Assembly: GCA_964464925.1 (NCBI GenBank)
Contig: CAYXLI010000008.1
Coordinates: forward strand, 62,001-126,000
Direction: 5' to 3'
From: CAYXLI01 sp964464925
GTDB taxonomy: Bacteria > Acidobacteriota > Terriglobia > Bryobacterales > Bryobacteraceae
Length of the DNA stretch: 64,000 nt
A program made the position numbers and the translations under genes. Below the pieces are notes generated by a model. It saw only the letters and a list, made by a program, of their open reading frames with translations, made no database searches and was not told the DNA's origin. Positions 8,480 to 16,968 of this stretch are shown piece by piece. How positions within the stretch are numbered: position 1 is the first letter of the stretch; each line of letters begins with the position of its first letter.

Positions 8480-9580
8480 ATGGGATTGTTCTGCTATTTC
8501 ACCGCAGCTATTCTGGTGAGCGTGCAAGGTTCCTTCTGGGTGCTGTTGCTTTATGACGTGGCGGAGGCGATCGACATCGCTATCCTACGGAGCGAAATCG
8601 GAGAGGCAGAACCTTCTCGCCAACCCTCGTTTCGCCACCCCACTCCGGAGTACGTTCGGTTTCAAGGGCCACCAGTGATCGAGCGAATCGAAAACCTGAC
8701 CTTTGCAGGCCAGCATTTCGATGCACGTCTGAAGTACTTCCAATTTGGCGTTATCAGCCTGGAATTGAGAATGACCTTCGATGCTGATTGGCCCGAGTTG
8801 ATCCAGCTTTCGAATCGTTGGGTGGCGGCTCCGGAAATAGAGCAACGGGCAGGCGAAATCGTGCGACAGCGTATTATGCGGGTCCGCCCAGCACTCGTCA
8901 GGCCATATACGGATTTGTTAAGTGAGGATTACTGCATCATCCGAGTCGAGCCGACGATGGATGCTGCAACTCTGCTCGCCAATTGCGGTCCAGCGATCGC
9001 CCAAATCGTGCGAGGCGAATCTGTGCCGTTATCTTCCGCAGAAAACCGCGAGATCTTGCAACCGAGCATCTCCTACTATCCAAATGATCTCTTAGTTGTC
9101 GGTTGGATGGCTGCCTTCATCTATGACGATGAGGAGGATGCAGCACCTGTAATTCAGTTACTCGAATACGCAAATACGCAACTGCTCGAATTTCGCTACT
9201 ACGACGAACTACTGACGCGGGTGCTGGCCGAAGTGTACAAGATGCTCGAACATCGCGGCGGTGTATTCCGAGGCTGGCGCATGTCGCGGGAGGCCGAGCG
9301 TCTGAACACCATCCGTCTGGACATTACAGAGCTTACCGAACGGATGGACAACAGCATCAAATTCCTCAGCGACATGTTCTACGCTCGCATGTTCCGCACG
9401 ATCGCCGAGCGCGTGGGCGGTGCAGACTATCGCCAATTGGTCGACCGCAAGCTTCGCACTGCGGGAGATCTATACGAGTTCATGACCAATGAATTCCATC
9501 AGTCTCGGGCCTTTGTGCTGGAGTTTCTGGTCGTGATGATCCTGGTGATTGAACTCGTGATGCTGTTTCGTGGTAAATAG
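8480..9580 (+). CDS. RMD1/YagE-like (DUF155) family membrane-tail protein
   Basis: 366 residues. The C-terminal third has the RMD1/DUF155 layout: an acidic-helical stretch with FRYYDELLTRVLAEVYKMLE, then AERLNTIRLDITELTERMDN, a second long helix (RTAGDLYEFMTNEFHQSRA) and a hydrophobic tail anchor (FVLEFLVVMILVIELVMLF). The middle contains the SISYYPNDLLVVGW segment. Eukaryotic relatives are mitochondrial proteins tied to mitoribosome tethering and meiosis; bacterial members have no settled role. A short hydrophobic N-terminus may be a second membrane contact. It stands alone between oppositely oriented genes. The assignment rests on layout, not on a search. Confidence 0.6.
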   Translation: MGLFCYFTAAILVSVQGSFWVLLLYDVAEAIDIAILRSEIGEAEPSRQPSFRHPTPEYVRFQGPPVIERIENLTFAGQHFDARLKYFQFGVISLELRMTFDADWPELIQLSNRWVAAPEIEQRAGEIVRQRIMRVRPALVRPYTDLLSEDYCIIRVEPTMDAATLLANCGPAIAQIVRGESVPLSSAENREILQPSISYYPNDLLVVGWMAAFIYDDEEDAAPVIQLLEYANTQLLEFRYYDELLTRVLAEVYKMLEHRGGVFRGWRMSREAERLNTIRLDITELTERMDNSIKFLSDMFYARMFRTIAERVGGADYRQLVDRKLRTAGDLYEFMTNEFHQSRAFVLEFLVVMILVIELVMLFRGK

Positions 9581-9587
9581 CCGCAGA

Positions 9588-11903
9588 CTATTTGGGCGGC
9601 TTCAGGTTGTCCGGCTTGACCTGGTTCAGGTGGCTTGCTGCGTCCTGCTTCAGCGCATTCAGCTCCGAAATGTTCAGAGACTTCTGGGTGATTGCCGGCT
9701 CCGATTGAACTAGGCCACCTTGGGTATTCCGGAATGGCACGCTAAGCACGATCTCGCGAATCAGCGTACGGGCCCTGTAGTTATCCTTCTCCAGACTTTG
9801 CACCACACGCTGCACGGTGCAACTGTCTCCATCCTGCAAGCTGCGGCCAAGCGCGTATCCCATCACCTTGGCGACTAAATTCCGGATGAAATCTTCTTTA
9901 TGCGCTACAAGAGCTTCACGCAACTCGTCCGGTCCGTTGAACCTCTCGCCCGACGGAAGTTGACCGCTTGCGTCCACGGACTTGCCGTCATCATCTGTGT
10001 CCCTCCATCGACCCATCCAATCAAAATTCTCCAGACCGAAGCCGATCGGATCCATGAGGTTATGACAAGCCGAGCAGGACGGATTCGCCCGATGCTGGTT
10101 CAGCCGCTCTCTCATGCGCAGCTTGCCGCCATTCTCAGACTCCGTCTTCAATTGCGGCACATCGGGCGGAGGCGGTGGAACGGATGTTCCGAGCAGAGTA
10201 TCCAGTACCCAGGCACCTCGTAGCACCGGACTCGTCTCCTTGTACCGCGAAGTCATGGCCAGTACACCTCCCAAACCCATCAGGCCGGCACGCCGGGTAT
10301 CGGGCCACTGCACAAGGCGGAACTCGGTGTCTTCCAGACCTTTAAACTTATTTTCTATTTGATAAAACTTTGCGAGCCGCTGTGTGAGATAGGTGTAGTC
10401 TGCGGTCAGCAGTTCCAGCAGGCTCCGATTCTCGCCCAGAATGCGATCGAAAAGCAGAACCGGCTGCGCCTTCAAATCTGCTGCAACCTCCGGAGTGTAG
10501 TAAGACTGCAACTCGGTGAGCAGTGGCACGACACGCCCGCCAATGTCCTGCGTTCCCAGCCACTGGCCGACGAAGCTGTTGACGAAAGTCCGCGCTCTAG
10601 GATCGTTGATCATGCGCTCCACTTGCGCGGTCAAAACTTTCGGATCCTGCAAACGGCCCTGCTCCGCGATGCGCAATAGCGGCTCATCAGGCATAGTCGA
10701 CCAGAGAAAGTAAGACAGCCGTGTTGCCAGTTCGTATTGGCCGAGCGGATAGATTCCTGGCTTTGCTTGCTTGTTTTCGATCCGGAACAAAAACTCGGGA
10801 CAAACCAATACTGCTTTGAGAGCCAGTTTGACGCGCTCTTCGTAAGGATCTCCGCGCTCAGCCGCCCGATCGTACAACCTGAGGAAACGATCGATGTCGC
10901 CCGCTGCAACCGGACGCCGGAACGCTCTCGGCAGCAACCCCTCTAAAATCTGTCGCGCACCGTCTCGGGCATGCAGTGGACGGTCGCCCGGCTCCATTCC
11001 GAACAGCCGGTAGTGCAACCCTCGCTTCTCCCCCGAGGGTGGGTCTAGTTTCTGCTGGGTGGTCCATCGCGTGATACGTAGATCGGCCGGGTAAGAAACG
11101 AGCGTGAGTGTGTGGGAGCCACGCGCGAGATTGACCTGCATCCGTGCGATGCTGGGCCCGGGAACAGGTTTCCCCGCCGTGATGCGCCGCGGCTGCATTT
11201 TGAACGGTCCTACTTCCGCGCCGTCCATTTTCAGCGAAAACTTCGCTGACGATTCCGGCGCATCGAAGGCAACGGTCAGATCAAAGGCACTCTCGACATA
11301 AGTGGGGACACTGATCTCCGTAGCTGTCGTCGTCCTCGAAACCGGCGGCGTCACGATGACGCGATCCAGGATCTGCTGCGCGGCCTCCATGTAGCGCTCC
11401 ATCAAAACCGGCGGAATGAATAGGGTCTCGCCGTTGGTATCGAACCCGGCGCCTCCCGTTCCATCGGCAGGCAGGATTCCGGGCACTTCGAAATCGATGC
11501 CGAACAGATCGCGAACGGTGTTGTGATACTCGCGACGGTTCAGTCGGCGCGTTACGCCTGCGCCCGCATAGTCGTTCGCGGCGCATGCCGTCTCGCGGAG
11601 CCGGTTATCAATCCATACACTGATGTGGAGCCGGTCTTCTTCGCTCAGCTTGGACGCGGTTGGAGGCATCGTACGATTTCGCAACTGCGTCGCAACGTTT
11701 CTCCAAAGTCCGCGGCTCGCTTCAATGTCGTCTACCTTTGCGGCTCGCAGGAATTGCGCTGGATTTCTGTTATTGGCTGGATTGTGGCAACCAGCACAAT
11801 GTTGTACCAGAACCGGGCGAATCGATTGGGTAAACTCCCGCGCAACATCCTGTGCGTACAGGCCAATCTGTGCTATGACGACAGCGGACAACAGCGTTCG
11901 CAT
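9588..11903 (-). CDS. DUF1592-family cytochrome-c-like secreted protein (DUF1587/1592/1588/1585)
   Basis: 771 residues with a Sec signal peptide. A haem-c site CAGCH lies at residues 36-40 in a planctomycete-type cytochrome domain, with MPP at about 79-81 as a possible axial-ligand region. The rest follows the usual order of the family: DUF1587 (around 120-185, RRLNRREYHNTVRDLFGIDF), DUF1595 (about 320-385), DUF1592 (about 390-520, LATRLSYFLWSTMPD), DUF1588 (about 545-640, with NPSCSACHNLMDPIGFGLEN) and DUF1585 near the end (YALGRSLQDGDSC). The CSACH at DUF1588 may be a second haem site. It is paired with a DUF1552 gene 5 bases upstream. Function unestablished; an extracytoplasmic redox or polymer-oxidation role is a guess. 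Confidence 0.9.
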   Translation of the reverse strand: MRTLLSAVVIAQIGLYAQDVAREFTQSIRPVLVQHCAGCHNPANNRNPAQFLRAAKVDDIEASRGLWRNVATQLRNRTMPPTASKLSEEDRLHISVWIDNRLRETACAANDYAGAGVTRRLNRREYHNTVRDLFGIDFEVPGILPADGTGGAGFDTNGETLFIPPVLMERYMEAAQQILDRVIVTPPVSRTTTATEISVPTYVESAFDLTVAFDAPESSAKFSLKMDGAEVGPFKMQPRRITAGKPVPGPSIARMQVNLARGSHTLTLVSYPADLRITRWTTQQKLDPPSGEKRGLHYRLFGMEPGDRPLHARDGARQILEGLLPRAFRRPVAAGDIDRFLRLYDRAAERGDPYEERVKLALKAVLVCPEFLFRIENKQAKPGIYPLGQYELATRLSYFLWSTMPDEPLLRIAEQGRLQDPKVLTAQVERMINDPRARTFVNSFVGQWLGTQDIGGRVVPLLTELQSYYTPEVAADLKAQPVLLFDRILGENRSLLELLTADYTYLTQRLAKFYQIENKFKGLEDTEFRLVQWPDTRRAGLMGLGGVLAMTSRYKETSPVLRGAWVLDTLLGTSVPPPPPDVPQLKTESENGGKLRMRERLNQHRANPSCSACHNLMDPIGFGLENFDWMGRWRDTDDDGKSVDASGQLPSGERFNGPDELREALVAHKEDFIRNLVAKVMGYALGRSLQDGDSCTVQRVVQSLEKDNYRARTLIREIVLSVPFRNTQGGLVQSEPAITQKSLNISELNALKQDAASHLNQVKPDNLKPPK

Positions 11904-11908
11904 CGTTT

Positions 11909-13276
11909 TTACGACAGGCCGTCCAGGCGGCCCGTGCTGTCTCCGAAGGACTTTTCTTGAATGCCCATGCGATCCAGCAGCGAGAGATACAGATTACAGA
12001 TAGGAGTTCTCTCAGGCGCACGCAGCCGCCGGCCAGGCCGCAGAGCCCCTTTACCGCGGCCGGCGAGCAGCAACGGCAGATTCTCCACCGCATGCAGGTT
12101 ACCGTCCTTCAACGAACCGCCGAACATGATCATCGAATTATCCAGCAGAGATGTTCCGCCCTCATCCAGACTCTTCATCCTGTTAAGCAAGTACGCCAGT
12201 TGCTCCACGTTCCAGTTGATTATGTTGCCGTACTGTTCGCGCGTCGCCGGATCGTTGCCGTGATGTGAGAGACCGTGGAAGTTGCCCTTAACGCCGGGCA
12301 GAAACGAATAATCCTGGCTAGATTGCGCGTCGCCGAACATAAACGTTCCGATGCGGGTCGTGTCCGACCAGAACGCCAGGATGAAGATGTCCAGCATGAG
12401 GCGGAGGTGCTCCTCATGTGTTTGAGGAATTCCGGGAGCTGGCCGCTCCAGCGGGAACTTTCCTTGGTTGATCCAGCGCTTCTGCGGCCTCATGGTGGCT
12501 TCCAGGCGCTGCTCCACCGACCGGACCGATTCGAAATATTCGTCCAGCCTCACGCGATCCGAAGCGCTCCCGTTGCGCTTCAGCGATTTCGCTTCTTCAA
12601 ACACCACATCGAGCACGCTCGCATCATCGCGCTGCAGCGATGACAACAGAGCAGGGTCCTTTGGGTTCACGCTGGACACAACAGACTTCCGGTTATTCCT
12701 GAAAAGGCGATCAAACGCGAGTTGAGGAACAATCTCCTTGGGAACCGGCGTGTGGCGGTCACGCCAGGAGATGAACGAGCCGTACATGCGCGCGAATCCG
12801 CCGCCGGCGACGTCGATTCCGTTACGCGGCGGATCGAGGCCCAATTCAATGCTCGATAGAGGAGTTCGAGCACCGATTCGTTGAGCCGCCAGTTGATCGA
12901 CCGAAACCGCGCCAGTATCCAGATCATCGGCCGCCGTGCGCTGCACATAACCACCCGAAAGCCAGATCGGCACCTTAGGCCAGTGACCGTTACGCCCGAC
13001 TGAGTTCCTGTTCCATAGGTTCTCCAGAAGCAGGAAATCGTTCTTCAGACTCGCCAACGGCTTCAGATGCGGAGTGATCTCATAGTCCTCGCCATCACCT
13101 GCGGGCGTCCAGTGTTCCGGCCGGACCCCGTTTGGCATAAACATGAATGCCATGCGCAAAGGTGGTTCGGTGAGGTTTTCCGTTGCAGCGGCCTTGGAGA
13201 AGGATTCAAGCCACGGCAGCGAGAGCGCAACGCCTGCGCCGCGCAGCAAGGTCCTCCGGGCGATCAATTTAGGCAT
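11909..13276 (-). CDS. DUF1552 family Tat-exported protein
   Basis: 455 residues. The N-terminus IARRTLLRGAGVALSLPWLE is a twin-arginine leader. The body has family features such as RMAFMFMPNGVRPEHWTP, SIELGLDPPR, YGSFISWRD, DEYFESVRSVEQRL, FAFWSDTTRIGTFMFGDAQS-type residues and the GLSHHGND and MIMFGGSLKDGN segments, which resemble the alkaline-phosphatase/sulfatase-like DUF1501 group. DUF1552 and DUF1592 genes are almost always neighbours in Planctomycetota, Acidobacteriota and Verrucomicrobiota, and here they are 5 bases apart and collinear. Likely a periplasmic partner of the cytochrome; catalytic role unknown. Confidence 0.88.
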   Translation of the reverse strand: MPKLIARRTLLRGAGVALSLPWLESFSKAAATENLTEPPLRMAFMFMPNGVRPEHWTPAGDGEDYEITPHLKPLASLKNDFLLLENLWNRNSVGRNGHWPKVPIWLSGGYVQRTAADDLDTGAVSVDQLAAQRIGARTPLSSIELGLDPPRNGIDVAGGGFARMYGSFISWRDRHTPVPKEIVPQLAFDRLFRNNRKSVVSSVNPKDPALLSSLQRDDASVLDVVFEEAKSLKRNGSASDRVRLDEYFESVRSVEQRLEATMRPQKRWINQGKFPLERPAPGIPQTHEEHLRLMLDIFILAFWSDTTRIGTFMFGDAQSSQDYSFLPGVKGNFHGLSHHGNDPATREQYGNIINWNVEQLAYLLNRMKSLDEGGTSLLDNSMIMFGGSLKDGNLHAVENLPLLLAGRGKGALRPGRRLRAPERTPICNLYLSLLDRMGIQEKSFGDSTGRLDGLS

Positions 13277-13386
13277 AGATCCACGTCCTGTTCGCTGCCT
13301 GAGTTTATCAGTGCGCTCTCCTCGGGATCAAGGCGTGACGCATGAGGTGTGGCCGGGGACCGCCACTCTTCGATTATCCTGAGTTC

Positions 13387-13893
13387 ATGCCCGCCCAGGA
13401 ATGGTTTTGTACTACCGCTTCACCGGTGGGCAACCTACTGCTTACGTGCAGCGAGCGTGGCCTCTCCGGTGTTTGGATGGAGGTTCGGGCTCATCCTCCG
13501 GCAGAGCGCGCAAGATCGCTCGCGCCCGAGCGCTTCTCCGAGGCGATTCGCCAACTACAGGAGTATTTCGCCGGTGTCCGGCGGGATTTCGATGTGCAAC
13601 TCGATCTTTCAGGGACGCCGTTCCAGATCCGCGTCTGGCAGGAACTGCGCACCATCCCGTTTGGTGTGACAATCAGCTACGGGGAACTGGCCTCACGGCT
13701 GAGCCAACCGGCCGCCGTCAGGGCAGTCGGCGCGGCGAACGGGCGCAATCCGGTATCCATCATAGTGCCGTGTCACCGCGTAATCGGAAGCAATGGTTCC
13801 CTTACGGGATATGGCGGTGGTCTTGAGCGGAAGCGAATGCTACTGGACCACGAGGCTGCGTTCGCGGCAACACAGCGCAGCCTTGCCTTTTAA
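13387..13893 (+). CDS. ogt: Methylated-DNA--protein-cysteine methyltransferase
   Basis: 168 residues. Removes alkyl groups from O6-alkylguanine in DNA by transfer to its own cysteine. The acceptor Cys is at residue 129 in IVPCHRVIG; the helix-turn-helix part carries TPFQIRVWQELRTIPFG and SYGELASRL, and the ending GYGGGLERKRMLLDHE is normal. ATG at 13387 is preferred because the 15 residues that an in-frame ATG at 13342 would add do not look conserved. It is an Ogt-type protein without an Ada-like N-terminal domain. Confidence 0.93.
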   Translation: MPAQEWFCTTASPVGNLLLTCSERGLSGVWMEVRAHPPAERARSLAPERFSEAIRQLQEYFAGVRRDFDVQLDLSGTPFQIRVWQELRTIPFGVTISYGELASRLSQPAAVRAVGAANGRNPVSIIVPCHRVIGSNGSLTGYGGGLERKRMLLDHEAAFAATQRSLAF

Positions 13894-13903
13894 TGTCTGA
13901 AGC

Positions 13904-13932
13904 TTGTCAACTCTCGATATATAGCGTAGACT
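13904..13932 (+). promoter_or_regulatory. Promoter of the Xre/RES toxin-antitoxin operon, possibly leaderless
   Basis: TTGTCA (13904-13909) and TAGACT (13927-13932) are spaced by exactly 17 bases. Transcription would begin about 6-7 bases after the -10 box, which is on or next to the ATG at 13939, and no Shine-Dalgarno sequence precedes that ATG. Confidence 0.5.
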
Positions 13933-13938
13933 CCAGAT

Positions 13939-14388
13939 ATGGAGCCACGCTCCCGCCGCGCTCGCGCAGCCAATGCCCTTGAGCCAATTTCGCCCGAACG
14001 CCGGAGGGATCCGGCGGTGCGGCGGCAGATGTCCGGCCCTGCCATGCGCACGTTCCTGCACGTTGCGGATGCGTGGGAGTTGACCAACGAGGAACAACGT
14101 GCACTGCTGGGCTGGCCGCCGGAATCTACCTTCTTCAAGTACAAGGCTGGACAGATCACCACGCTTTCCTACGACATGCTAATGCGGATTTCGCTCGTGC
14201 TCGGTATTTACAAAAACCTGCACATCCTCTATCCCGATCCAGCTCTCGCGGATCGGTGGCTGAGGCTTCCGAATAGCAACGCTCTCTTTGGAGGCAAGCC
14301 CGCGCTCGCGCTGATGATAGACGCGGGTATGGATGGCCTCCACCAGGTACGACGCCTGCTTGACGGGCGGCGGGGTAGCTGGAATTGA
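13939..14388 (+). CDS. MbcA/ParS/Xre-type antitoxin (DUF2384)
   Basis: 149 residues. A helical N-terminal DNA-binding part (ADAWELTNEEQRALLGWP, TFFKYKAG, SYDMLMRISLVLGIY) is followed by the toxin-binding domain with the classical LFGGKPALALMI motif and GMDGLHQVRRLLDGRRGSWN. Such proteins neutralise RES-domain toxins and repress their own operon. It overlaps the toxin gene by 4 bases (TTGA), so translation is coupled. The start ATG lacks a ribosome-binding site and sits where transcription is expected to begin. Confidence 0.9.
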   Translation: MEPRSRRARAANALEPISPERRRDPAVRRQMSGPAMRTFLHVADAWELTNEEQRALLGWPPESTFFKYKAGQITTLSYDMLMRISLVLGIYKNLHILYPDPALADRWLRLPNSNALFGGKPALALMIDAGMDGLHQVRRLLDGRRGSWN

Positions 14389-15056
14389 GACCTCCAGTAA
14401 CCGAGGCTCGGCTCAAGAACACCGCGCGCCTTGTTCCGAGCCGCTACCCGGTCACCGGAATTCTCGACAGGGTTGCCAGTGCCGAGGATCTGCCGTTCGT
14501 ATTTGAACTGGAGAGCTGGACTAATGATCGAATCTCCACGGAGCTTGGAATGCTCCATCGTTTGCCAGAAGACGAATGGGTAGTCGGCCGGCCGATGGCG
14601 AGCGTCATCATGGCGGCATTTTGCCATCCGAAACCGCAAGGCGGACGATTCAATTCCTCCGAGCGAGGCGCGTGGTACGCGGGCACCGAATTGGAAACGG
14701 CACATGCAGAGATCGTTCATCACCGAACCAAGGAACTCGAAGAGATCGGTGTATACGAAACGTTCGTGCAGATGCGGCTGTATTTGGCCGACTTTCGCGC
14801 GCAGTTCCACGACTTGCGGTCACGCAACGCGCAGAATCGCGAATACCACGATCCGCGGAGCTACGCAGCATCCCAGGCGCTCGCAAGGAAACTTCTCGCC
14901 GAGGGCTCCAATGGTGTGATCTATCACAGCGTGCGGCGGATTGGCGGTGAGTGCGTCGCATGCTTCCGCCCACCGCTCGTATTGAATGTACGGGCCAGCC
15001 ACCACTACGAATACCGCTGGCACGGCTTACCAAAGCCGGTAATCCGGCGCCTCTAG
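14385..15056 (+). CDS. RES-domain toxin
   Basis: 223 residues, starting at TTG 14385 inside the antitoxin stop. RES toxins act on NAD+ (phosphorolysis or hydrolysis) or ADP-ribosylate PRPP synthetase, and halt growth. The characteristic R-E-S set is present: RYP near residue 20, GGRFNSSERGAWYAG with the E of ELETAHAEIVHH just after, and a serine in YHSVRRIGGECVACFRP. The protein has about 60 residues more at the N-terminus than the smallest members. Partner gene upstream is a matching MbcA/ParS-type antitoxin, so the pair is functional by sequence. Confidence 0.9.
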   Translation: MRPPVTEARLKNTARLVPSRYPVTGILDRVASAEDLPFVFELESWTNDRISTELGMLHRLPEDEWVVGRPMASVIMAAFCHPKPQGGRFNSSERGAWYAGTELETAHAEIVHHRTKELEEIGVYETFVQMRLYLADFRAQFHDLRSRNAQNREYHDPRSYAASQALARKLLAEGSNGVIYHSVRRIGGECVACFRPPLVLNVRASHHYEYRWHGLPKPVIRRL

Positions 15057-15062
15057 GCCCGT

Positions 15063-16202
15063 CTAGTAGAAGAGGACGAAACCGCCATCCGGTTTCGCTG
15101 CAACCGCCGCGAAGCTGTGTGCGGAAATGCCCGGTGCCCTGCCCTGGTCTGTTTCGACATTGCCCTGTGGATCAAACCGTTGCCAGGCAAAAGAGCCGCC
15201 TTTGCCGAAGCTCGTGCCCTCGGTCCAGACCATGAGAATTTCGCCCTTTGAGTCAGAGGCGATCCGCGGATGCTTACGTCCCTTCCCCTCGCCCGCCGGA
15301 CTGACTATTCTGGCTCCAGATCCGAGCGCAGAGTAATACACCTGGCCGGCCGTCTCCCACGCACCGAATACTTTGCCTGGAGCGGTCGCAAAATCCATGC
15401 TGCTCATCGGACACGCATTGATATCCCAGTTTTGCAGCATCGAGCCCGAAAATGTCTTGCCTTGATCAGACGAGCGCAATAGATAGATATCCCGGTGTGT
15501 ACCTTCTGTCGCCGATCGATATAAGCCGTAAATGCCACCGTTTCCGTCAGCGAAGAGCTTCATCCCACAGCAACCGCACGCACCGGTCGGCCGATCCCAC
15601 GCGGGGGTCTCCGGCGAGAAGGTTTTTCCATCGTCCGCAGATTTCGCGACCCACACCTCACGTCCCGCCTCGCCCGCCTTGGCTCCAGGCGCTTTCCCGT
15701 GCCACGCCACGTAAACATGACCGGCGTTATCCGCTGCCACAGTACCGCCGCCATCCAGACCAAAGGTGTGGAGCATCAGGTTCCGCTGTGCCTCGAAACC
15801 GGTGTGCTGCGCATTCAGATGCGTGTAGAACATAGCTTCGCCAGGTTTGCCGCTATCCGGATTCACAATCCCTTTTGTCTTCGCAAGTGACGATCCGTTC
15901 CATGCGACATGCAAGATGCCGTTCCGTCCCATGGCAATCTGCGCACCGCGAATCGTTCCCGCCGCAATAGCGCTGGAGGGCTCGCTGTTGACGCGAACCG
16001 GTGTGGAAAATGTATTTCCGAAGTCGCGCGACGTGACATAGAATAAATCGCCGCCGCCTGCCGCGCCTTTGTAGTACACCAAGTGCAGCGTTCCCGCCGT
16101 ATCCACCAGCACCTGAGGCTGAATGCCTCCCGACGGCACGCGCACTTCAGTGACTGCCGCATGGGCGGCCAGACAAAGCAAACCGGCTACCCACGCCTTC
16201 AT
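15063..16202 (-). CDS. Secreted Asp-box (BNR) beta-propeller protein with CxCC motif
   Basis: 379 residues with a Sec signal peptide (AGLLCLAAHAAVTE). Three Asp boxes are visible (SRDFGNTFS, SADDGKTFS, SSDQGKTFS), indicating a sialidase-like beta-propeller. The region GACGCCGMKLFADGNGG near the middle, followed later by NACPMSSMDFA, is a cysteine and methionine combination that could bind metal. No sialidase arginine triad is apparent, so glycoside cleavage is doubtful. Its start overlaps the end of the upstream START-like gene by 4 bases, so both are cotranslated. Ligand or substrate unknown. Confidence 0.75.
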   Translation of the reverse strand: MKAWVAGLLCLAAHAAVTEVRVPSGGIQPQVLVDTAGTLHLVYYKGAAGGGDLFYVTSRDFGNTFSTPVRVNSEPSSAIAAGTIRGAQIAMGRNGILHVAWNGSSLAKTKGIVNPDSGKPGEAMFYTHLNAQHTGFEAQRNLMLHTFGLDGGGTVAADNAGHVYVAWHGKAPGAKAGEAGREVWVAKSADDGKTFSPETPAWDRPTGACGCCGMKLFADGNGGIYGLYRSATEGTHRDIYLLRSSDQGKTFSGSMLQNWDINACPMSSMDFATAPGKVFGAWETAGQVYYSALGSGARIVSPAGEGKGRKHPRIASDSKGEILMVWTEGTSFGKGGSFAWQRFDPQGNVETDQGRAPGISAHSFAAVAAKPDGGFVLFY

Positions 16203-16951
16203 CGCGCCGCCACTTCCTTTTTCGTAAATGCAATCGTATTCTGCATGGACTCGACAGGAAACCTCTTTAGAAATGATCCCACGATGACTTGGAGCAGCGC
16301 CGGAACGTCTCGCGACAGAGAAATCGCCTCACATTCTACGTACACGCCGCCGTCAGCTTCCAAGAACCGCCAGTAGGAGTTCAGTCCCCAAAGGAAACCC
16401 TGGTCCTCCCCGGGCGGTTTCTCCTTGCCGTCAGATACTTCTGCAATTCGCGTTGCCTTGGAGGTGATAGTCATCTGATTTCGGGCCGGATAGGCGTAAT
16501 GTACGTGGTAGTTCGTATTGAAGACAACCGTGAGGATCTGTTTCTTATACAAGCGCAGGAATATATCGAAGTCATCGCCTCTGCGTGCGATCAGTCTGGA
16601 CTGCGTTACGTCCGGATTGTAAATGCGCTGGTAGTTGTCATAATCCTGCATCACCGATTTGACTTTCTCGATGTTCGCGCCCGGAAAAAACACGGCGCCG
16701 ATCCAATGTTGAATCTGTCCCTTCGGGACTTCAATCTTGCCGTCTTTGCCTTCTCGGGTCAGAACTTCATTCCGCTTGGTCTGGCCTAACACGAGAAAGT
16801 TGCCCGAGGCCGCGTCCTGCTCCATCCGTTGCTCGACCGTTTTTACGTACTGCTCAAACCCTTGCTGCGTTTCGGGCTTCAATCCTGCCCAAGCCTGCAC
16901 GTGAAAAATTATTAAGCCAATCCACGCTACCCTTCCAACGTTCCATCTCAT
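16199..16951 (-). CDS. Exported START-like (SRPBCC) domain protein
   Basis: 250 residues with an N-terminal signal sequence (AWIGLIIFHVQAWAG). The body (about 75-245) has an alpha/beta helix-grip pattern: GAVFFPGANIEKVKSVMQDY, YNPDVTQSRLIARRGD, YKKQILTVVFNTNYHVHY, the strand SYWRFLEADGGVYVECEA and the long C-terminal helix PVESMQNTIAFTKKE. Such domains hold hydrophobic ligands. It begins only 17 bases from the divergent isomerase gene and overlaps the Asp-box gene by 4 bases. No catalytic residues stand out. Confidence 0.65.
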   Translation of the reverse strand: MRWNVGRVAWIGLIIFHVQAWAGLKPETQQGFEQYVKTVEQRMEQDAASGNFLVLGQTKRNEVLTREGKDGKIEVPKGQIQHWIGAVFFPGANIEKVKSVMQDYDNYQRIYNPDVTQSRLIARRGDDFDIFLRLYKKQILTVVFNTNYHVHYAYPARNQMTITSKATRIAEVSDGKEKPPGEDQGFLWGLNSYWRFLEADGGVYVECEAISLSRDVPALLQVIVGSFLKRFPVESMQNTIAFTKKEVAAR

Positions 16952-16968
16952 GGTATTCTCGTCTCAAA

